Shown here: one piece after another, positions 56,226 through 64,000 of the stretch
Numbering within the stretch: the stretch's first letter is position 1
How the letters are laid out: every line of letters begins with the position of its first letter
Source of the DNA: Achromobacter pestifer
GTDB lineage: Bacteria; Pseudomonadota; Gammaproteobacteria; Burkholderiales; Burkholderiaceae_B
DNA: 64,000 nucleotides
Direction: 5' to 3'
NCBI RefSeq assembly: GCF_013267355.1
Contig: NZ_CP053985.1
Location: forward strand, 4,464,001-4,528,000
Translations under genes and position numbers: made by a program
The notes under the pieces: generated by a model
What the model saw: the letters and a program-made list of their open reading frames with translations, nothing else
The model's database searches: none
Told to the model about the DNA's origin: nothing

Positions 56226-57229
56226 AGGCAGTAGTCATACACGGACATGGCGGTCCGGACGTCATGCAATATGATCCCGCGTTCCCCGATCCGAAGGCGG
56301 GCGAGGGCGACGTGATCCTGCGGGTCAAGGCGACTTCGATCAACTATCACGACGTGTTCACGCGCCGGGGCATGCCCGGCATCAAGCTCGATTTCCCGGT
56401 GATCATGGGCCTGGACGTGGCGGGCGAGATCGTCGAGGTCGGTCCGGGCGTCGAGGGCTGGGCGGCCGGCGACCGCGTGCTGGTCGATCCCATCAACCGG
56501 GCCGAGGGCGGCCTGATGGGAGAAACCGTCCATGGCGGCCTGGCCGAATTGTGCAAGGCGCGCGCGCACCAGTTGATCCGCATCCCGGACGGCGTGAGCT
56601 ATGAGCAGGCCGCCGCGTTGCCGGTGGCCTTCGGCACGGCCTACCGGATGATGCACACGATAGGCCAGGTCCAGGCCGGGGAAAAAGTCCTGGTGCTGGG
56701 CGCCAGCGGCGGCGTGGGCGTGGGCTGCGTGATGTTGGCGAAGATCGCGGGCGCCGAGGTCGTCGCCTGCGCCAGCAGCGAGGCCAAGATGCAGCGCCTG
56801 CGTGAACTGGGCGCGGACCATGTCATCAACTATTCGGAAGCCGACTTCGCCCGCGTGGTCTACGAACTCTATGGCAAGCCGCATCGACGCAAGTTCGATG
56901 GCGGCGTCGACGTCGCGGTGAATTTCACCGGCGGCGATACCTGGGTCAAGTCCATGCGCTGCCTGCGGCGCGGCGGCCGCCTGCTGACCTGCGGCGCGAC
57001 CGCGGGCTACGACCCGCAGACCGACCTGCGCTTCATCTGGACCTTCGAGCTGAACATCCGTGGCTCCAACGGCTGGATGCGCGAGGACCTGGATGCCTTG
57101 CTGGCGCTGGTGCAGTCGGGAAAGATGCAGGTCCCGGTGGACCGCGTGCTGAGCCTGGACGAGGCGGGCGAGGCGCTGCGCCTGATCGAGGACCGCGAAG
57201 TCATGGGCAAAGTGGTGGTGACGCCATGA
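56222..57229 (+). CDS. Zinc-type alcohol dehydrogenase-like / quinone oxidoreductase (MDR family)
   Basis: 335 residues, 4-base overlap with the ligase gene. MDR layout: GroES-like half (HGGPDVMQYDPAFPDPKAGEGDVILRVKA, GLDVAGEIVEVGPGVEGW, DRVLVDP), then the Rossmann half with VLVLGASGGVGVGCVMLAK and GADHVINYSEADF. The structural-zinc cysteine cluster of classical ADHs is not evident, so it is closer to enoyl or quinone reductases. It would reduce or oxidise a CoA-ester or free intermediate using NAD(P)(H). Confidence 0.92.
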   Translation: MKAVVIHGHGGPDVMQYDPAFPDPKAGEGDVILRVKATSINYHDVFTRRGMPGIKLDFPVIMGLDVAGEIVEVGPGVEGWAAGDRVLVDPINRAEGGLMGETVHGGLAELCKARAHQLIRIPDGVSYEQAAALPVAFGTAYRMMHTIGQVQAGEKVLVLGASGGVGVGCVMLAKIAGAEVVACASSEAKMQRLRELGADHVINYSEADFARVVYELYGKPHRRKFDGGVDVAVNFTGGDTWVKSMRCLRRGGRLLTCGATAGYDPQTDLRFIWTFELNIRGSNGWMREDLDALLALVQSGKMQVPVDRVLSLDEAGEALRLIEDREVMGKVVVTP

Positions 57230-57642
57230 GCGAAGTGATGACGATCGAAGAAATGCAGCAGCGTCTGCAGAAGGCCCCCTTCAACAGTTTCATGGGGCTT
57301 ACCGTGCTGTCCGCCGACTACGACAGGCAGGAGATCGTGATGCAGATGAAGCTGCGTCCGGAGTTCGAGCGCATGGCGGGCAGCGGGCAATTCCATGGCG
57401 GCGTGATCGCGGCGATGATAGACGCGGTCGGCCAGTACGTGCTGATGATGATGCTGGGCAAGCCGCTGGCGACCATCAACTTCCGCACAGACTATCTGCG
57501 TCCGGCCACCAACACCAGCCTGCGCGCGGTAGGCCGGGTGCTGCGCATGGGCAAGAGCATATGCGTGTCGGATGTGGAGGTGCGAGACGATGCCGACAAG
57601 CTGGTGGCGGTAGGCCGCGCCAACTTCGCGACGCCTTCCTGA
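57226..57642 (+). CDS. PaaI-type hotdog thioesterase
   Basis: 138 residues, 4-base overlap with the MDR gene. The hotdog motif GQFHGGVIAAMIDAVGQYVLMMM (with the conserved HGG) and ATINFRTDYLRPATNTSL are clear. It hydrolyses small acyl-CoAs and may release CoA from a dead-end or final product of the operon. It is the last gene of the tight operon; a short GC hairpin follows. Confidence 0.93.
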   Translation: MSEVMTIEEMQQRLQKAPFNSFMGLTVLSADYDRQEIVMQMKLRPEFERMAGSGQFHGGVIAAMIDAVGQYVLMMMLGKPLATINFRTDYLRPATNTSLRAVGRVLRMGKSICVSDVEVRDDADKLVAVGRANFATPS

Positions 57643-57649
57643 ATGAGGC

Positions 57650-57670
57650 CGGCGGCCCGCCGGGCCGCCG
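57650..57670 (+). terminator. GC-rich hairpin after the thioesterase gene
   Basis: cggcggccc and gggccgccg pair perfectly (9 bp) around loop gcc, starting 7 bases after the stop codon. No T-run follows, so termination would need to be Rho-assisted or be only partial. Confidence 0.35.
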
Positions 57671-57829
57671 CGCGCGACGCGTCTGGAGCTATTACAATCA
57701 TGATCGCTTGCACCCTCTGATCGAGGCCGAATTCGCAGCCGCGGCGAACGTGATCCGCTCGCCGCCGCGCCGTCTCCCGCCATGATGCCCGGCGGCCGGC
57801 GCAGGCGTCCGCAGCCCAAGACGAAAACA

Positions 57830-58540
57830 ATGAACATGACAAGCATGGAACCGGCGGAAAAAGGTCGACGCGCTTTCTCGCACGTGCTGGAGAAGCTGCG
57901 CGAGATGGTGATTTCCTATGAAATCAAACCCGGCGAACGCCTCAACGAGGTGGCCCTGGCCGAACGCCTGGGCGTCAGCCGCACGCCGGTGCGCGAGGCC
58001 TTGCACCTGCTGGCGCGCGACGGTTTCCTGGAGGAAGCCGGACGCGGCTATGTGCGGCGTCAGCTGAACCTCAAGGAAATGATCGATCTCTACGAGACCC
58101 GCGAGGTCCTGGAGATCGCCTGTCTGCAGCTGGCCTTCGAGCGCGCCAGCCCGCAGAAGCTGGATGCGCTGGAGGCTTTCCTGGCGGACAGCCGCAGCAA
58201 GTCGCCGGACTTGCCGGTCACGGAACTCGTGCACCTGGACGAAACCTTCCACCAGATGCTGGCGGAGATGTCGGGCAACCTGGAATTGCAGCGGGTGCTG
58301 CACAACGTGAACGAACGCATCCGCTTCATCCGTTGGATCAACATGGAGCGCATCGGGCGCGACAAGACCCAGGCCGAGCATGCGGCGATACTGGCGGCCC
58401 TGCGTGCCGGCGACCTGGCCGCGGCACAGCAGAACCTGCGCAGCCATATTTCCAAGCGCACCGAACAGATCAAGGAATCGATCGCGCAGGGGCTGGCCCG
58501 GATCTACCTGGACGGGGTCGAAGACCTGCACGAGGCCTGA
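57830..58540 (+). CDS. GntR-family (FCD-domain) transcriptional regulator
   Basis: 236 residues from ATG 57830; in-frame starts at 57782, 57836 and 57845 cannot be excluded and none has a strong ribosome site. The winged HTH is visible as VISYEIKPGERLNEVALAERLGVSRTPVREALHLLARDGFL, followed by an all-helical FCD effector domain with the metal-ligand pattern (LDETFHQMLAEMSGN ... EHAAILAALRAGD). FCD regulators bind organic acids and usually repress adjacent catabolic genes. It probably controls the preceding operon (inference). Confidence 0.92.
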   Translation: MNMTSMEPAEKGRRAFSHVLEKLREMVISYEIKPGERLNEVALAERLGVSRTPVREALHLLARDGFLEEAGRGYVRRQLNLKEMIDLYETREVLEIACLQLAFERASPQKLDALEAFLADSRSKSPDLPVTELVHLDETFHQMLAEMSGNLELQRVLHNVNERIRFIRWINMERIGRDKTQAEHAAILAALRAGDLAAAQQNLRSHISKRTEQIKESIAQGLARIYLDGVEDLHEA

Positions 58541-58553
58541 GAGGGAATACAGA

Positions 58554-58868
58554 ATGAGAACATCCTTGCTTTTCGCGGCCGCCATCGTGACGGGCTGCGC
58601 CAGCAGTTCCGGCGACCTGCTGACCGAATCGAAGGTGGCGGCCATCAAGCTCAACGTCACCACCTACGACGAGATGGTCCGTGACTTCGGTCCGCCCAGG
58701 TCCCAAAGTGTCACTCGCGAAGGGCTGACGACGGCCACCTGGTTCTATTTCGACAACAGCGCCTACGGCGCGATGGACAACCAGCAGACGCTGACGGTGA
58801 TCTTCAACAAGGACCGCACGGTGAAGGACTACGTGAACGCGTCCGCCGGGTCCGGCAAGAGCCGCTAG
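58554..58868 (+). CDS. Small outer-membrane-type lipoprotein (SmpA/BamE-like fold)
   Basis: 104 residues from ATG 58554 (site GAGGGA). Signal peptide MRTSLLFAAAIVTG ends in a lipobox with C15 (VTGC-ASS). The mature part (TYDEMVRDFGPPRSQSVTREG ... TATWFYFDN ... LTVIFNKDRTVKDY) follows the two-helix/three-strand pattern of SmpA/OmlA-type domains. It is too short to assign to BamE itself. It ends 28 bases before the convergent lysE-type gene. Confidence 0.85.
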   Translation: MRTSLLFAAAIVTGCASSSGDLLTESKVAAIKLNVTTYDEMVRDFGPPRSQSVTREGLTTATWFYFDNSAYGAMDNQQTLTVIFNKDRTVKDYVNASAGSGKSR

Positions 58869-58896
58869 GCCGCGCCAGGGGCTGCGGCCCCAGTGC

Positions 58897-59499
58897 TCAG
58901 AGCACGAGCTTCAGTCCGATGGCGAACATGGCCGCGGCGACGCAGCCGTCCAGCACCCGCCACGCATTGGGATTGGCGAAGACCGGCCGCAGCAGGCGCG
59001 CGCCATAACCCAGGGCAAAAAAGAAGGCGAACGAGGCCGAGATCGCGCCCAGCGCGAAGGCGGTCTTGTGGCCGTCGTACTGGCTGGAGACCGAGCCCAG
59101 CAGCACCACGGTGTCCAAGTACACGTGCGGATTGAGCCAGGTCAGGGCCAGGCAGGTGGCCAGCGCGGCGGCGCGTCCCGCGGTCCGGGTGGCCGACGGG
59201 GTCAGGCTGTCGTGGCGGACGCGCAGCGCCGATATCAGGCTGCGCGCCGCGTAGGCGAAGAGGAATAGCGCGCCGCCATAGCGCAGGGCGGATTCCAGCC
59301 AGGGCAGGGCGCCGACCGCCAGCCCGAAGCCCGCCACGCCGATACTGATCAGGATGGCGTCCGACAGGGCGCAGGCCAGGCAGACGGCAAAGACATGTTC
59401 CTGGCGCAGTCCCTGGCGCAGGACGAAGGCGTTCTGCGCGCCGATCGCCATGATGAGGCTCAGGCCGAGCAGGAATCCGGGAATGTAGGCGGTGGTCAT
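58897..59499 (-). CDS. LysE/ArgO-family basic amino acid exporter
   Basis: 200 residues with about six membrane helices. The N-terminus GFLLGLSLIMAIGAQNAFVLRQGL is the hallmark of the LysE/ArgO group, and WLNPHVYLDTVVLLGS is also typical. It exports lysine or arginine (or analogues). The AT-rich upstream region carries two interlocked inverted repeats that may bind an ArgP/LysG-type regulator. Confidence 0.95.
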   Translation of the reverse strand: MTTAYIPGFLLGLSLIMAIGAQNAFVLRQGLRQEHVFAVCLACALSDAILISIGVAGFGLAVGALPWLESALRYGGALFLFAYAARSLISALRVRHDSLTPSATRTAGRAAALATCLALTWLNPHVYLDTVVLLGSVSSQYDGHKTAFALGAISASFAFFFALGYGARLLRPVFANPNAWRVLDGCVAAAMFAIGLKLVL

Positions 59500-59542
59500 C
59501 GATACCCTTCAGCGAAGGGCGACAGACTAGCCTTGGTTGCAA

Positions 59543-59581
59543 GATTAGGAAAACTAATTATCCTAATCCTTATTTAGTTTT
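59543..59581 (-). promoter_or_regulatory. Interlocked inverted repeats in the lysE/argO upstream region
   Basis: gattagga (59543-59550) and tcctaatc (59561-59568) form a perfect inverted repeat with a 10-base spacer. aaaactaa (59550-59557) and ttagtttt (59574-59581) form a second, overlapping one. The AT-rich block is 44 bases upstream of the exporter start. LysE/ArgO genes are normally activated by a LysR-type regulator (LysG/ArgP); none is adjacent here. Confidence 0.5.
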
Positions 59582-59679
59582 TCTAACTTAGAACGCATGT
59601 TCCGGCAGCCAGGGCAGGGCCGGCGATGGCGGCACGGAACCGGCGTGGTCCGATGCCGCCGCAAGGCGATGCGGTACCT

Positions 59680-59904
59680 TCAGCTGCCGCCCTGGTCGGC
59701 AGCGCGCAGGATGCCGTACAGCTTGTCCTTCAGGTGCAGTTTTTCTTTCTTGAGCACTTCGACCTCATTGCCCGACGCCGGCTGGATACCGGCCTCCATG
59801 TTCTTGATTTCCTGGTCCAGGTCATTGTGACGCTGGAACAGCGCGGAGAAATGCGCGTTTTCGGATTTCAGTTGGGTAATGAGGTGGCGGTATTCAGGGA
59901 ACAT
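59680..59904 (-). CDS. YdcH-family (DUF465) small coiled-coil protein
   Basis: 74 residues from ATG 59904; a longer in-frame extension to 60090 is unlikely. The sequence MFPEYRHLITQLKSEN, AHFSALFQRHNDLDQEI and VEVLKKEKLHLKDKLYGIL matches the YdcH/DUF465 family: short, highly charged, helical hairpin, function unknown. The 253 bases between this gene and the divergent desaturase gene show no further gene. Confidence 0.88.
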   Translation of the reverse strand: MFPEYRHLITQLKSENAHFSALFQRHNDLDQEIKNMEAGIQPASGNEVEVLKKEKLHLKDKLYGILRAADQGGS

Positions 59905-60157
59905 AGGGGCCTCTTTAAAGAACCGGTTGATGGGCACTGCGGGAAACCGGGGAACCTGATGATCCATAGAGCTTTCGATTCCATGACACGCCAACCCCGC
60001 GCCGTTGTCAACCGCCCGGGCGGCCGCGGCCAGGCGGCGGATTGATGCCGCGCAAGCCCGGGTCGCACTGATTCTGTCGCGGCTGATCACCTTTGCTTAC
60101 ATGCGGATCCGTCCCCGGCGATACACTCGCTTCCCCGTGGTCTGCCATCAAGATGAA

Positions 60158-61306
60158 ATGAATCAGCGCGCGTCCTTCCTTCGACAGGTCTTACAGCTTT
60201 TCAAGCAGGACGGGAGGATCCGCCCGGGCACGGGCATGATCAGCGGCGTGATCGCGCTGTTCCTGGCCATCCTGTCGGTGCTGGGCGTGCTGGCGTTCCA
60301 TTTCCCGGCCTACCTGACCACGCCGGAGCTGCGCAGCTTCTACAACGTGGACGCCATGCGCGCGCTGCTGTTCGGGGCGCTGCTGGCGTCCGGCACGATA
60401 GCCCTGACCAACACCGTGCTGGGCCGCCAGCGCTGGCTGAACATTGCGGCCTTCCTGCTGGTGTGCGGCGCGGTCGCGGCGGGGGGCAGCAACGTGGTGG
60501 TGACCACGTCCAATACGGGCAATCATCCCTATGTGGGGCTGGATTGGTTCATCCTGGACCTGCTGGCGTCCAGCACCGTGTTCATCATTTTCGAGAAACT
60601 GTTCCCCCTGTACCCGGGCCAGCCGGTGTTCCGCGGCGAATGGCAGGTGGACATGAAGCACTTCCTGTTCAACCACCTGTCGGTGGGGGCGGTGCTGCTG
60701 TGCATCAATTTCTTCGTGCACCGGCTGTTTTCCTGGGCGGCCTACGAGCCCCTGCAACAGGCGATCGTGTCGCTGCCGTATCTGGTGGAATTATTCCTGG
60801 CCGTGCTGGTGGCGGATCTGGTGCAGTACGCGGCGCACCGCGCCTACCACGAGGTGCCGTTCCTGTGGCGCATCCATGCGGTGCATCACAGCACCCGCAC
60901 CTTGGACTGGCTGGCCGGTTCGCGCCTGCACATCGTCGAATTGCTGATCACCCGGGTCGCGGTGTTGGGCGTGCTGTTCGCGCTGGGTTTCTCCAAGCCG
61001 GTGCTGGACGCCTACATCATCATCGTCGGCTTCCAGGCGGTGCTGATCCATTCCAACGTGAAGGTGCCCTGGGGCTGGCTGCGCTACATCATCGTGACGC
61101 CGGACTCCCACCACTGGCACCATTCGTCGGATACCGAGGCCATCGACCGCAACTACGCCGCCCATTTCTCGTTCATCGATTACGCGTTCGGCACGGCGGT
61201 GCGCGGCGTGAGCAAGCGCCTGCCCGAGAACTACGGGATCCTGGACAACGACATGCCAAGCACCTTCCTGGCGCAGCAGGCCTACCCGTTCGCCCGCAAG
61301 AAATGA
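60158..61306 (+). CDS. Sterol desaturase / fatty-acid hydroxylase-family membrane di-iron enzyme
   Basis: 382 residues from ATG 60158; longer starts (60101, 60005) exist but add no conserved sequence. Several membrane helices are followed by the histidine clusters of the family: HRAYH (227-231), HAVHH (240-244) and HHWHH (318-322). The enzymes use two irons and O2 to hydroxylate or desaturate lipids. Whether the substrate is a fatty acid, lipid A or hopanoid-like molecule cannot be told. Confidence 0.9.
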   Translation: MNQRASFLRQVLQLFKQDGRIRPGTGMISGVIALFLAILSVLGVLAFHFPAYLTTPELRSFYNVDAMRALLFGALLASGTIALTNTVLGRQRWLNIAAFLLVCGAVAAGGSNVVVTTSNTGNHPYVGLDWFILDLLASSTVFIIFEKLFPLYPGQPVFRGEWQVDMKHFLFNHLSVGAVLLCINFFVHRLFSWAAYEPLQQAIVSLPYLVELFLAVLVADLVQYAAHRAYHEVPFLWRIHAVHHSTRTLDWLAGSRLHIVELLITRVAVLGVLFALGFSKPVLDAYIIIVGFQAVLIHSNVKVPWGWLRYIIVTPDSHHWHHSSDTEAIDRNYAAHFSFIDYAFGTAVRGVSKRLPENYGILDNDMPSTFLAQQAYPFARKK

Positions 61307-61307
61307 A

Positions 61308-61336
61308 ACGGCGGCGCGCCCGTTGCGCGCCGCCGT
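61308..61336. terminator. Terminator-like hairpin between convergent genes
   Basis: acggcggcgcg and cgcgccgccgt form a perfect 11-bp stem with loop cccgttg, 1 base after the desaturase stop. On the - strand it is followed by a moderately T-rich run (tttcattt), so it may terminate the isochorismatase-family transcript and perhaps both directions. Confidence 0.6.
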
Positions 61337-61385
61337 GGAAATCCAGCCCAGCTGGCCCTGCGTCTGGACGCGGCCGGCGCGGACT

Positions 61386-62012
61386 TTACCTGCTGCCCTT
61401 GACGGTGGAGTAGGCCGCCATCAGGTTGCGGTAGTCGGGGATGTGGTTGGAGAACAGCGTCCCCAGGCCTTCGATGTCGTTGCGCCAGTCGCGGTGCAGC
61501 TCGCAAGCCACGCCAAACCAGCTCATCAATTGCGCGCCGGCCTGCTCCATGCGGCTCCAGGCGGCGTTGCGGGTCACTTCATTGAAGGTGCCCGACGCGT
61601 CGGTGACGACGAACACGTCAAAGCCTTCTTCCAGGGCCGACAGCGCCGGGAAGGCCACGCAGACTTCGGTGACGACGCCGGCGATGATCAACTGCTTCTT
61701 GCCGGTGGCCTTGACGGCCTTGACGAAGTCTTCGTTGTCCCAGGCGTTGATGTTGCCCGGGCGGGCGATGTAGGGCGCCTTGGGGAACTTGTCTTTCAGC
61801 TCCTTGACCAGCGGGCCGTTGGGGCCGTCCTCGAAGCTGGTGGTCAGGATGGTGGGCAGCTTGAAGTATTCGGCCAGGTCGGCCAGCGCCAGGACGTTGT
61901 TCTTGAACTGGTCGGGCTGGAAGTCCCGGACCAGGGACAGCAGGCCCACCTGGTGGTCGACCAGCAGCACCGCGGCCTGGGTCTTGTCGAGTTTCACATA
62001 GGGCTTGGTCAT
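61386..62012 (-). CDS. ycaC: YcaC-like isochorismatase-family hydrolase
   Basis: 208 residues from ATG 62012, the same length as E. coli YcaC. Close matches to remembered YcaC sequence include MTKPYV, AAVLLVDHQVGLLSLVRD, NINAWDNEDFVKAVKATGKK, AGVVTEVCVAFPALSALEEG and SWFGVACELHRDWRN. The catalytic Asp (in LVDHQ) and Cys (in TEVCVAFP) are present. The E. coli protein forms an octamer-based ring, with substrate unknown. It is the second of two tandem paralogues. Confidence 0.92.
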   Translation of the reverse strand: MTKPYVKLDKTQAAVLLVDHQVGLLSLVRDFQPDQFKNNVLALADLAEYFKLPTILTTSFEDGPNGPLVKELKDKFPKAPYIARPGNINAWDNEDFVKAVKATGKKQLIIAGVVTEVCVAFPALSALEEGFDVFVVTDASGTFNEVTRNAAWSRMEQAGAQLMSWFGVACELHRDWRNDIEGLGTLFSNHIPDYRNLMAAYSTVKGSR

Positions 62013-62074
62013 TGCATGCTCCAAAAGGGGAGGATTGCGCGCCCTGCGGCGCGCGAGGAAAATCCGGTGGCGGC

Positions 62075-62752
62075 TCAGCGCTGGGAATCGAGCGTTTCGC
62101 CCTTCTTGATGACTTCCTGGGCCCGGTTGTAGCTTTCGATCAGCAACTGGTAGGGCGGGAAAATCTTGGTGTAGACCTCGGCCCACTTGGCCGCGTCTTC
62201 GCGGTGCCAGGTCTTTTGCAGTTCGGCTGCCACGGCGCCCGTGTCCATGGGCACGGCGCCGGCCTGCACCACGCGCGCCAGGGTGATCTCCTGGGCCATC
62301 TTGCTATAAGTGCCCGAGGCGTCGACCACCACGAAGACCTTGTAGCCCTCGGCCACCGCGCTGATGGCGGGAAAGGCCATGCAGACGCTGGTGATGGTGC
62401 CGGCAATGATCAGGGTCTTGCGGCCGGTCGCCTTGACCGCGGCGACGAATTCAGGATTGTCCCAGGCATTGATTTCGCCTTTGCGCGCGACGTACTTCGC
62501 GTGCGGCGCGTTCTCATGGATTTCGGGAATCAGCGGGCCGTTGGGACCCTGCGGCACGGAAGCGGTGGTGATGACAGGCAGCTTCGCCAGGGTGGCCATG
62601 GAAGCCAGTGCGCCGGCGAGCGATCGCAGCTCGGTCATCGGCATATCGGCGACCGTCTGGAACAGGCCGCTTTGATGGTCGATCAGCAACATGACCGCAT
62701 CGTTGGGATCGATGACGGGGCGCTGGCCATTGAAGTTGGCGGGAACGCTCAT
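62075..62752 (-). CDS. Isochorismatase-family hydrolase (paralogue of the next gene)
   Basis: 225 residues. It shares the YcaC-like layout ([55 protein letters not shown]) with the catalytic Asp and Cys in place, but the C-terminal half differs ([27 protein letters not shown]). It lies 62 bases upstream of the YcaC-like gene, indicating a tandem duplication that has diverged. Substrate unknown. Confidence 0.9.
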   Translation of the reverse strand: MSVPANFNGQRPVIDPNDAVMLLIDHQSGLFQTVADMPMTELRSLAGALASMATLAKLPVITTASVPQGPNGPLIPEIHENAPHAKYVARKGEINAWDNPEFVAAVKATGRKTLIIAGTITSVCMAFPAISAVAEGYKVFVVVDASGTYSKMAQEITLARVVQAGAVPMDTGAVAAELQKTWHREDAAKWAEVYTKIFPPYQLLIESYNRAQEVIKKGETLDSQR

Positions 62753-62865
62753 GGTGTGCTCCTGGTGACGTGGGGCTAATCATCCTAGGAGCAACTCGGG
62801 CGGCTGAGTAGGCAGGAAAAATGGGTTTCTGCGTCCCACTCGTCGGACGCTGCGCGAGCCTGCTG

Positions 62866-63813
62866 CTACTTCAAGGTGGGCAGCTTGTGGCGCACTTGCG
62901 TGTCGTGTTCGCGCTTGGCCACGTCCTGATACTCCGAACTCAGGAAATCCAGCAGCTCCCGCACGCCGGGCAGCAGGCCGCGGCGCGACGGAAAGATGGC
63001 GTGGACGCTGCCCGCTTCCGGCTGCCAGGGGGCGCCTACGTCCACCAGGGTGCCCGCGTCCAGTTCCTCGCGGACCATCAGCAAGGGCAGGGCGACCACG
63101 CCCACGCCGCGCAGGGCAGCCTGTTTCAGCGCGAGCATGTCGTCCGTCACCAGGCGCGGCGTGAACGGCACCACGATGCGCGCGCCGTCCGGCCCGTCCA
63201 GCCTCCAATGGGACTCGCGCTGTTCGGTGCCCAGCGCCAGCGTGGGCAATTCGCTCAAGGCATGCGGATCCGCGGGCAGCGTGATGCCGCGGACCAGCGC
63301 TGGACTGGCCACCAGACACTGGCAGCTCATGCCCAGCGGTTTCATGATGAGATCGCTGCTCTCGATGGGGCCGAAGCGCACGCGCACGGCGATGTCGAAG
63401 CCCTCGCGCAGCACGTCCACCGGGCGGCTGAAGCTCTTCAGGTAGACATGGACCTTGGGGCAGCGCACCATGAAGCGGGCCACCAGGTCGCCCAGGAAGT
63501 AGTAGATCAGCGCGGGCGGCGCGCTCATGCGTATCGTGCCTTGCGGTTCGGCCCGGGTGCGGTCGATGACCTCCTGGGCGGCTTCCGCGCCCGCCAGCAT
63601 CGACAGGCATTGTTCGTAATATTCCTGACCCAATTCGGTCACGGCGAAGCTGCGCGTGGAACGCTGGATGAGCCGCACGCCCAGCCTGTCTTCCAGCAGC
63701 GCGATGCGCCGGCTGAGGCGAGACTTGGGTATGCCCAACGCCCGCCCGGCGGGCGCGAATCCGCCGCTCTTGACGACCTGGACGAAATAATAGAGGTCAT
63801 TCAAGTCATGCAT
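62866..63813 (-). CDS. LysR-type transcriptional regulator
   Basis: 315 residues from ATG 63813 (MHDLNDLYYFVQVVKSGGFAPAGRALGIPKSRLSRRIALLEDRLG); in-frame ATGs further upstream are unlikely. The helix-turn-helix and effector-binding parts are typical of the AaeR/DsdC-like LysR group with the RRLARLE-type pattern. It precedes the two isochorismatase-family genes on the same strand (113-base gap) and is divergent from the partial gene at 63921. Confidence 0.93.
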   Translation of the reverse strand: MHDLNDLYYFVQVVKSGGFAPAGRALGIPKSRLSRRIALLEDRLGVRLIQRSTRSFAVTELGQEYYEQCLSMLAGAEAAQEVIDRTRAEPQGTIRMSAPPALIYYFLGDLVARFMVRCPKVHVYLKSFSRPVDVLREGFDIAVRVRFGPIESSDLIMKPLGMSCQCLVASPALVRGITLPADPHALSELPTLALGTEQRESHWRLDGPDGARIVVPFTPRLVTDDMLALKQAALRGVGVVALPLLMVREELDAGTLVDVGAPWQPEAGSVHAIFPSRRGLLPGVRELLDFLSSEYQDVAKREHDTQVRHKLPTLK

Positions 63814-63920
63814 CGCTTCCCCGCTGTTCTGAAAATAGGACGTCAGGGGGAGCATATAACGGCTTCGGCACTGTGCGGGCACGTTTTCTTTTACATTTGA
63901 GCGTACCCCCAGGAGCCACC

Positions 63921-64000
63921 ATGCCAGCTTCCGACCCGGCGGCGCTCGCCCGCGAAATCAAAGCGGCGCAGGACCATGTGTCTTACATCGCGCCGCTCAC
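63921..64000 (+). CDS. Start of a divergent gene, possibly a 2-keto-4-pentenoate hydratase/FAH-type enzyme (cut by window end)
   Basis: ATG 63921 has a strong AGGAG site and opens a frame running off the window (MPASDPAALAREIKAAQDHV...). Only 26 residues are visible. The start resembles fumarylacetoacetate-hydrolase/hydratase-family proteins, but this is too little to be sure. It is divergent from the LysR gene across 107 bases that must hold both promoters. Confidence 0.5.
   Translation, partial: MPASDPAALAREIKAAQDHVSYIAPL

Noticed and set aside
60005..60157. N-terminal extension of the sterol-desaturase-type protein
   Set aside because: The extension is Arg/Ala-rich, lies in the intergenic part shared with the divergent YdcH-type gene and has no conserved motif; ATG 60158 is more plausible.
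1..64000. Genomic island or phage boundary
   Set aside because: No integrase, tRNA, attachment repeats, IS element or strong base-composition shift was found; the AT-rich patches are short promoter regions.

Overview
The window is very GC-rich, densely coded DNA of betaproteobacterial type, most like the Bordetella/Achromobacter group (Alcaligenaceae). This is inferred from codon use and gene repertoire; there is no rRNA or other marker gene to confirm it. I saw no rRNA, tRNA, CRISPR array, insertion sequence or integrase. No stretch longer than 300 bases lacks a gene.

Region 1 (1-36626, + strand) dominates. It holds the 3' part of one giant open frame (at least 9,946 codons, 5' end outside the window). 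The frame encodes a cysteine-free, Ala/Val/Gly/Asp-rich, beta-repeat surface-type protein with an 18-copy 44-residue tandem array and RTX-like calcium-binding repeats near its C-terminus. Four tightly packed genes follow: a GAF-like/HlyD membrane-anchored adaptor, a PqqD-like/M50 site-2-protease/HlyD fusion, a shortened SecA-like ATPase, and a small exported HlyD/RND-type adaptor. Gaps are -8, +10, +1 and +1 bases, so this looks like one transcription unit. It may be a dedicated export/processing apparatus for the giant protein. It is the best candidate here for a poorly described system.

Region 2 (36633-40750, - strand) is an iron-starvation cell-surface signalling cassette: ECF sigma factor, FecR-type anti-sigma factor and a TonB-dependent receptor with an N-terminal signalling domain. 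A Fur-box-like site (15/19 to consensus) lies upstream of the sigma gene.

Region 3 (40839-49564) has hchA (glyoxalase III/deglycase), an HD-domain hydrolase, an NCS1 permease and a cluster pxpA-accB-accC-pxpB-pxpC, all on the - strand. A LysR regulator is divergent across an AT-rich spacer with two palindromic operator-like sites. The cluster resembles ATP-dependent 5-oxoprolinase plus biotin-carboxylase genes, but its PxpB is divergent, so its substrate may be another lactam or cyclic amide.

Region 4 (49820-58540, + strand) looks like a catabolic operon: VOC protein, ABC importer (binding protein, ATPase, permease), M14-like DUF2817 hydrolase, acyl-CoA ligase, MDR oxidoreductase, PaaI-type thioesterase, then a GntR/FCD regulator. 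Four junctions overlap by 4 bases or are otherwise very tight. The logic suggests import, hydrolysis, CoA activation and redox processing of an unknown organic acid or amide.

Region 5 (58554-64000) holds a small lipoprotein, a LysE/ArgO exporter, a YdcH/DUF465 protein, a sterol-desaturase-type di-iron membrane enzyme, two tandem isochorismatase-family hydrolases (the distal one very close to YcaC), a LysR regulator, and the start of a divergent gene cut by the window end.
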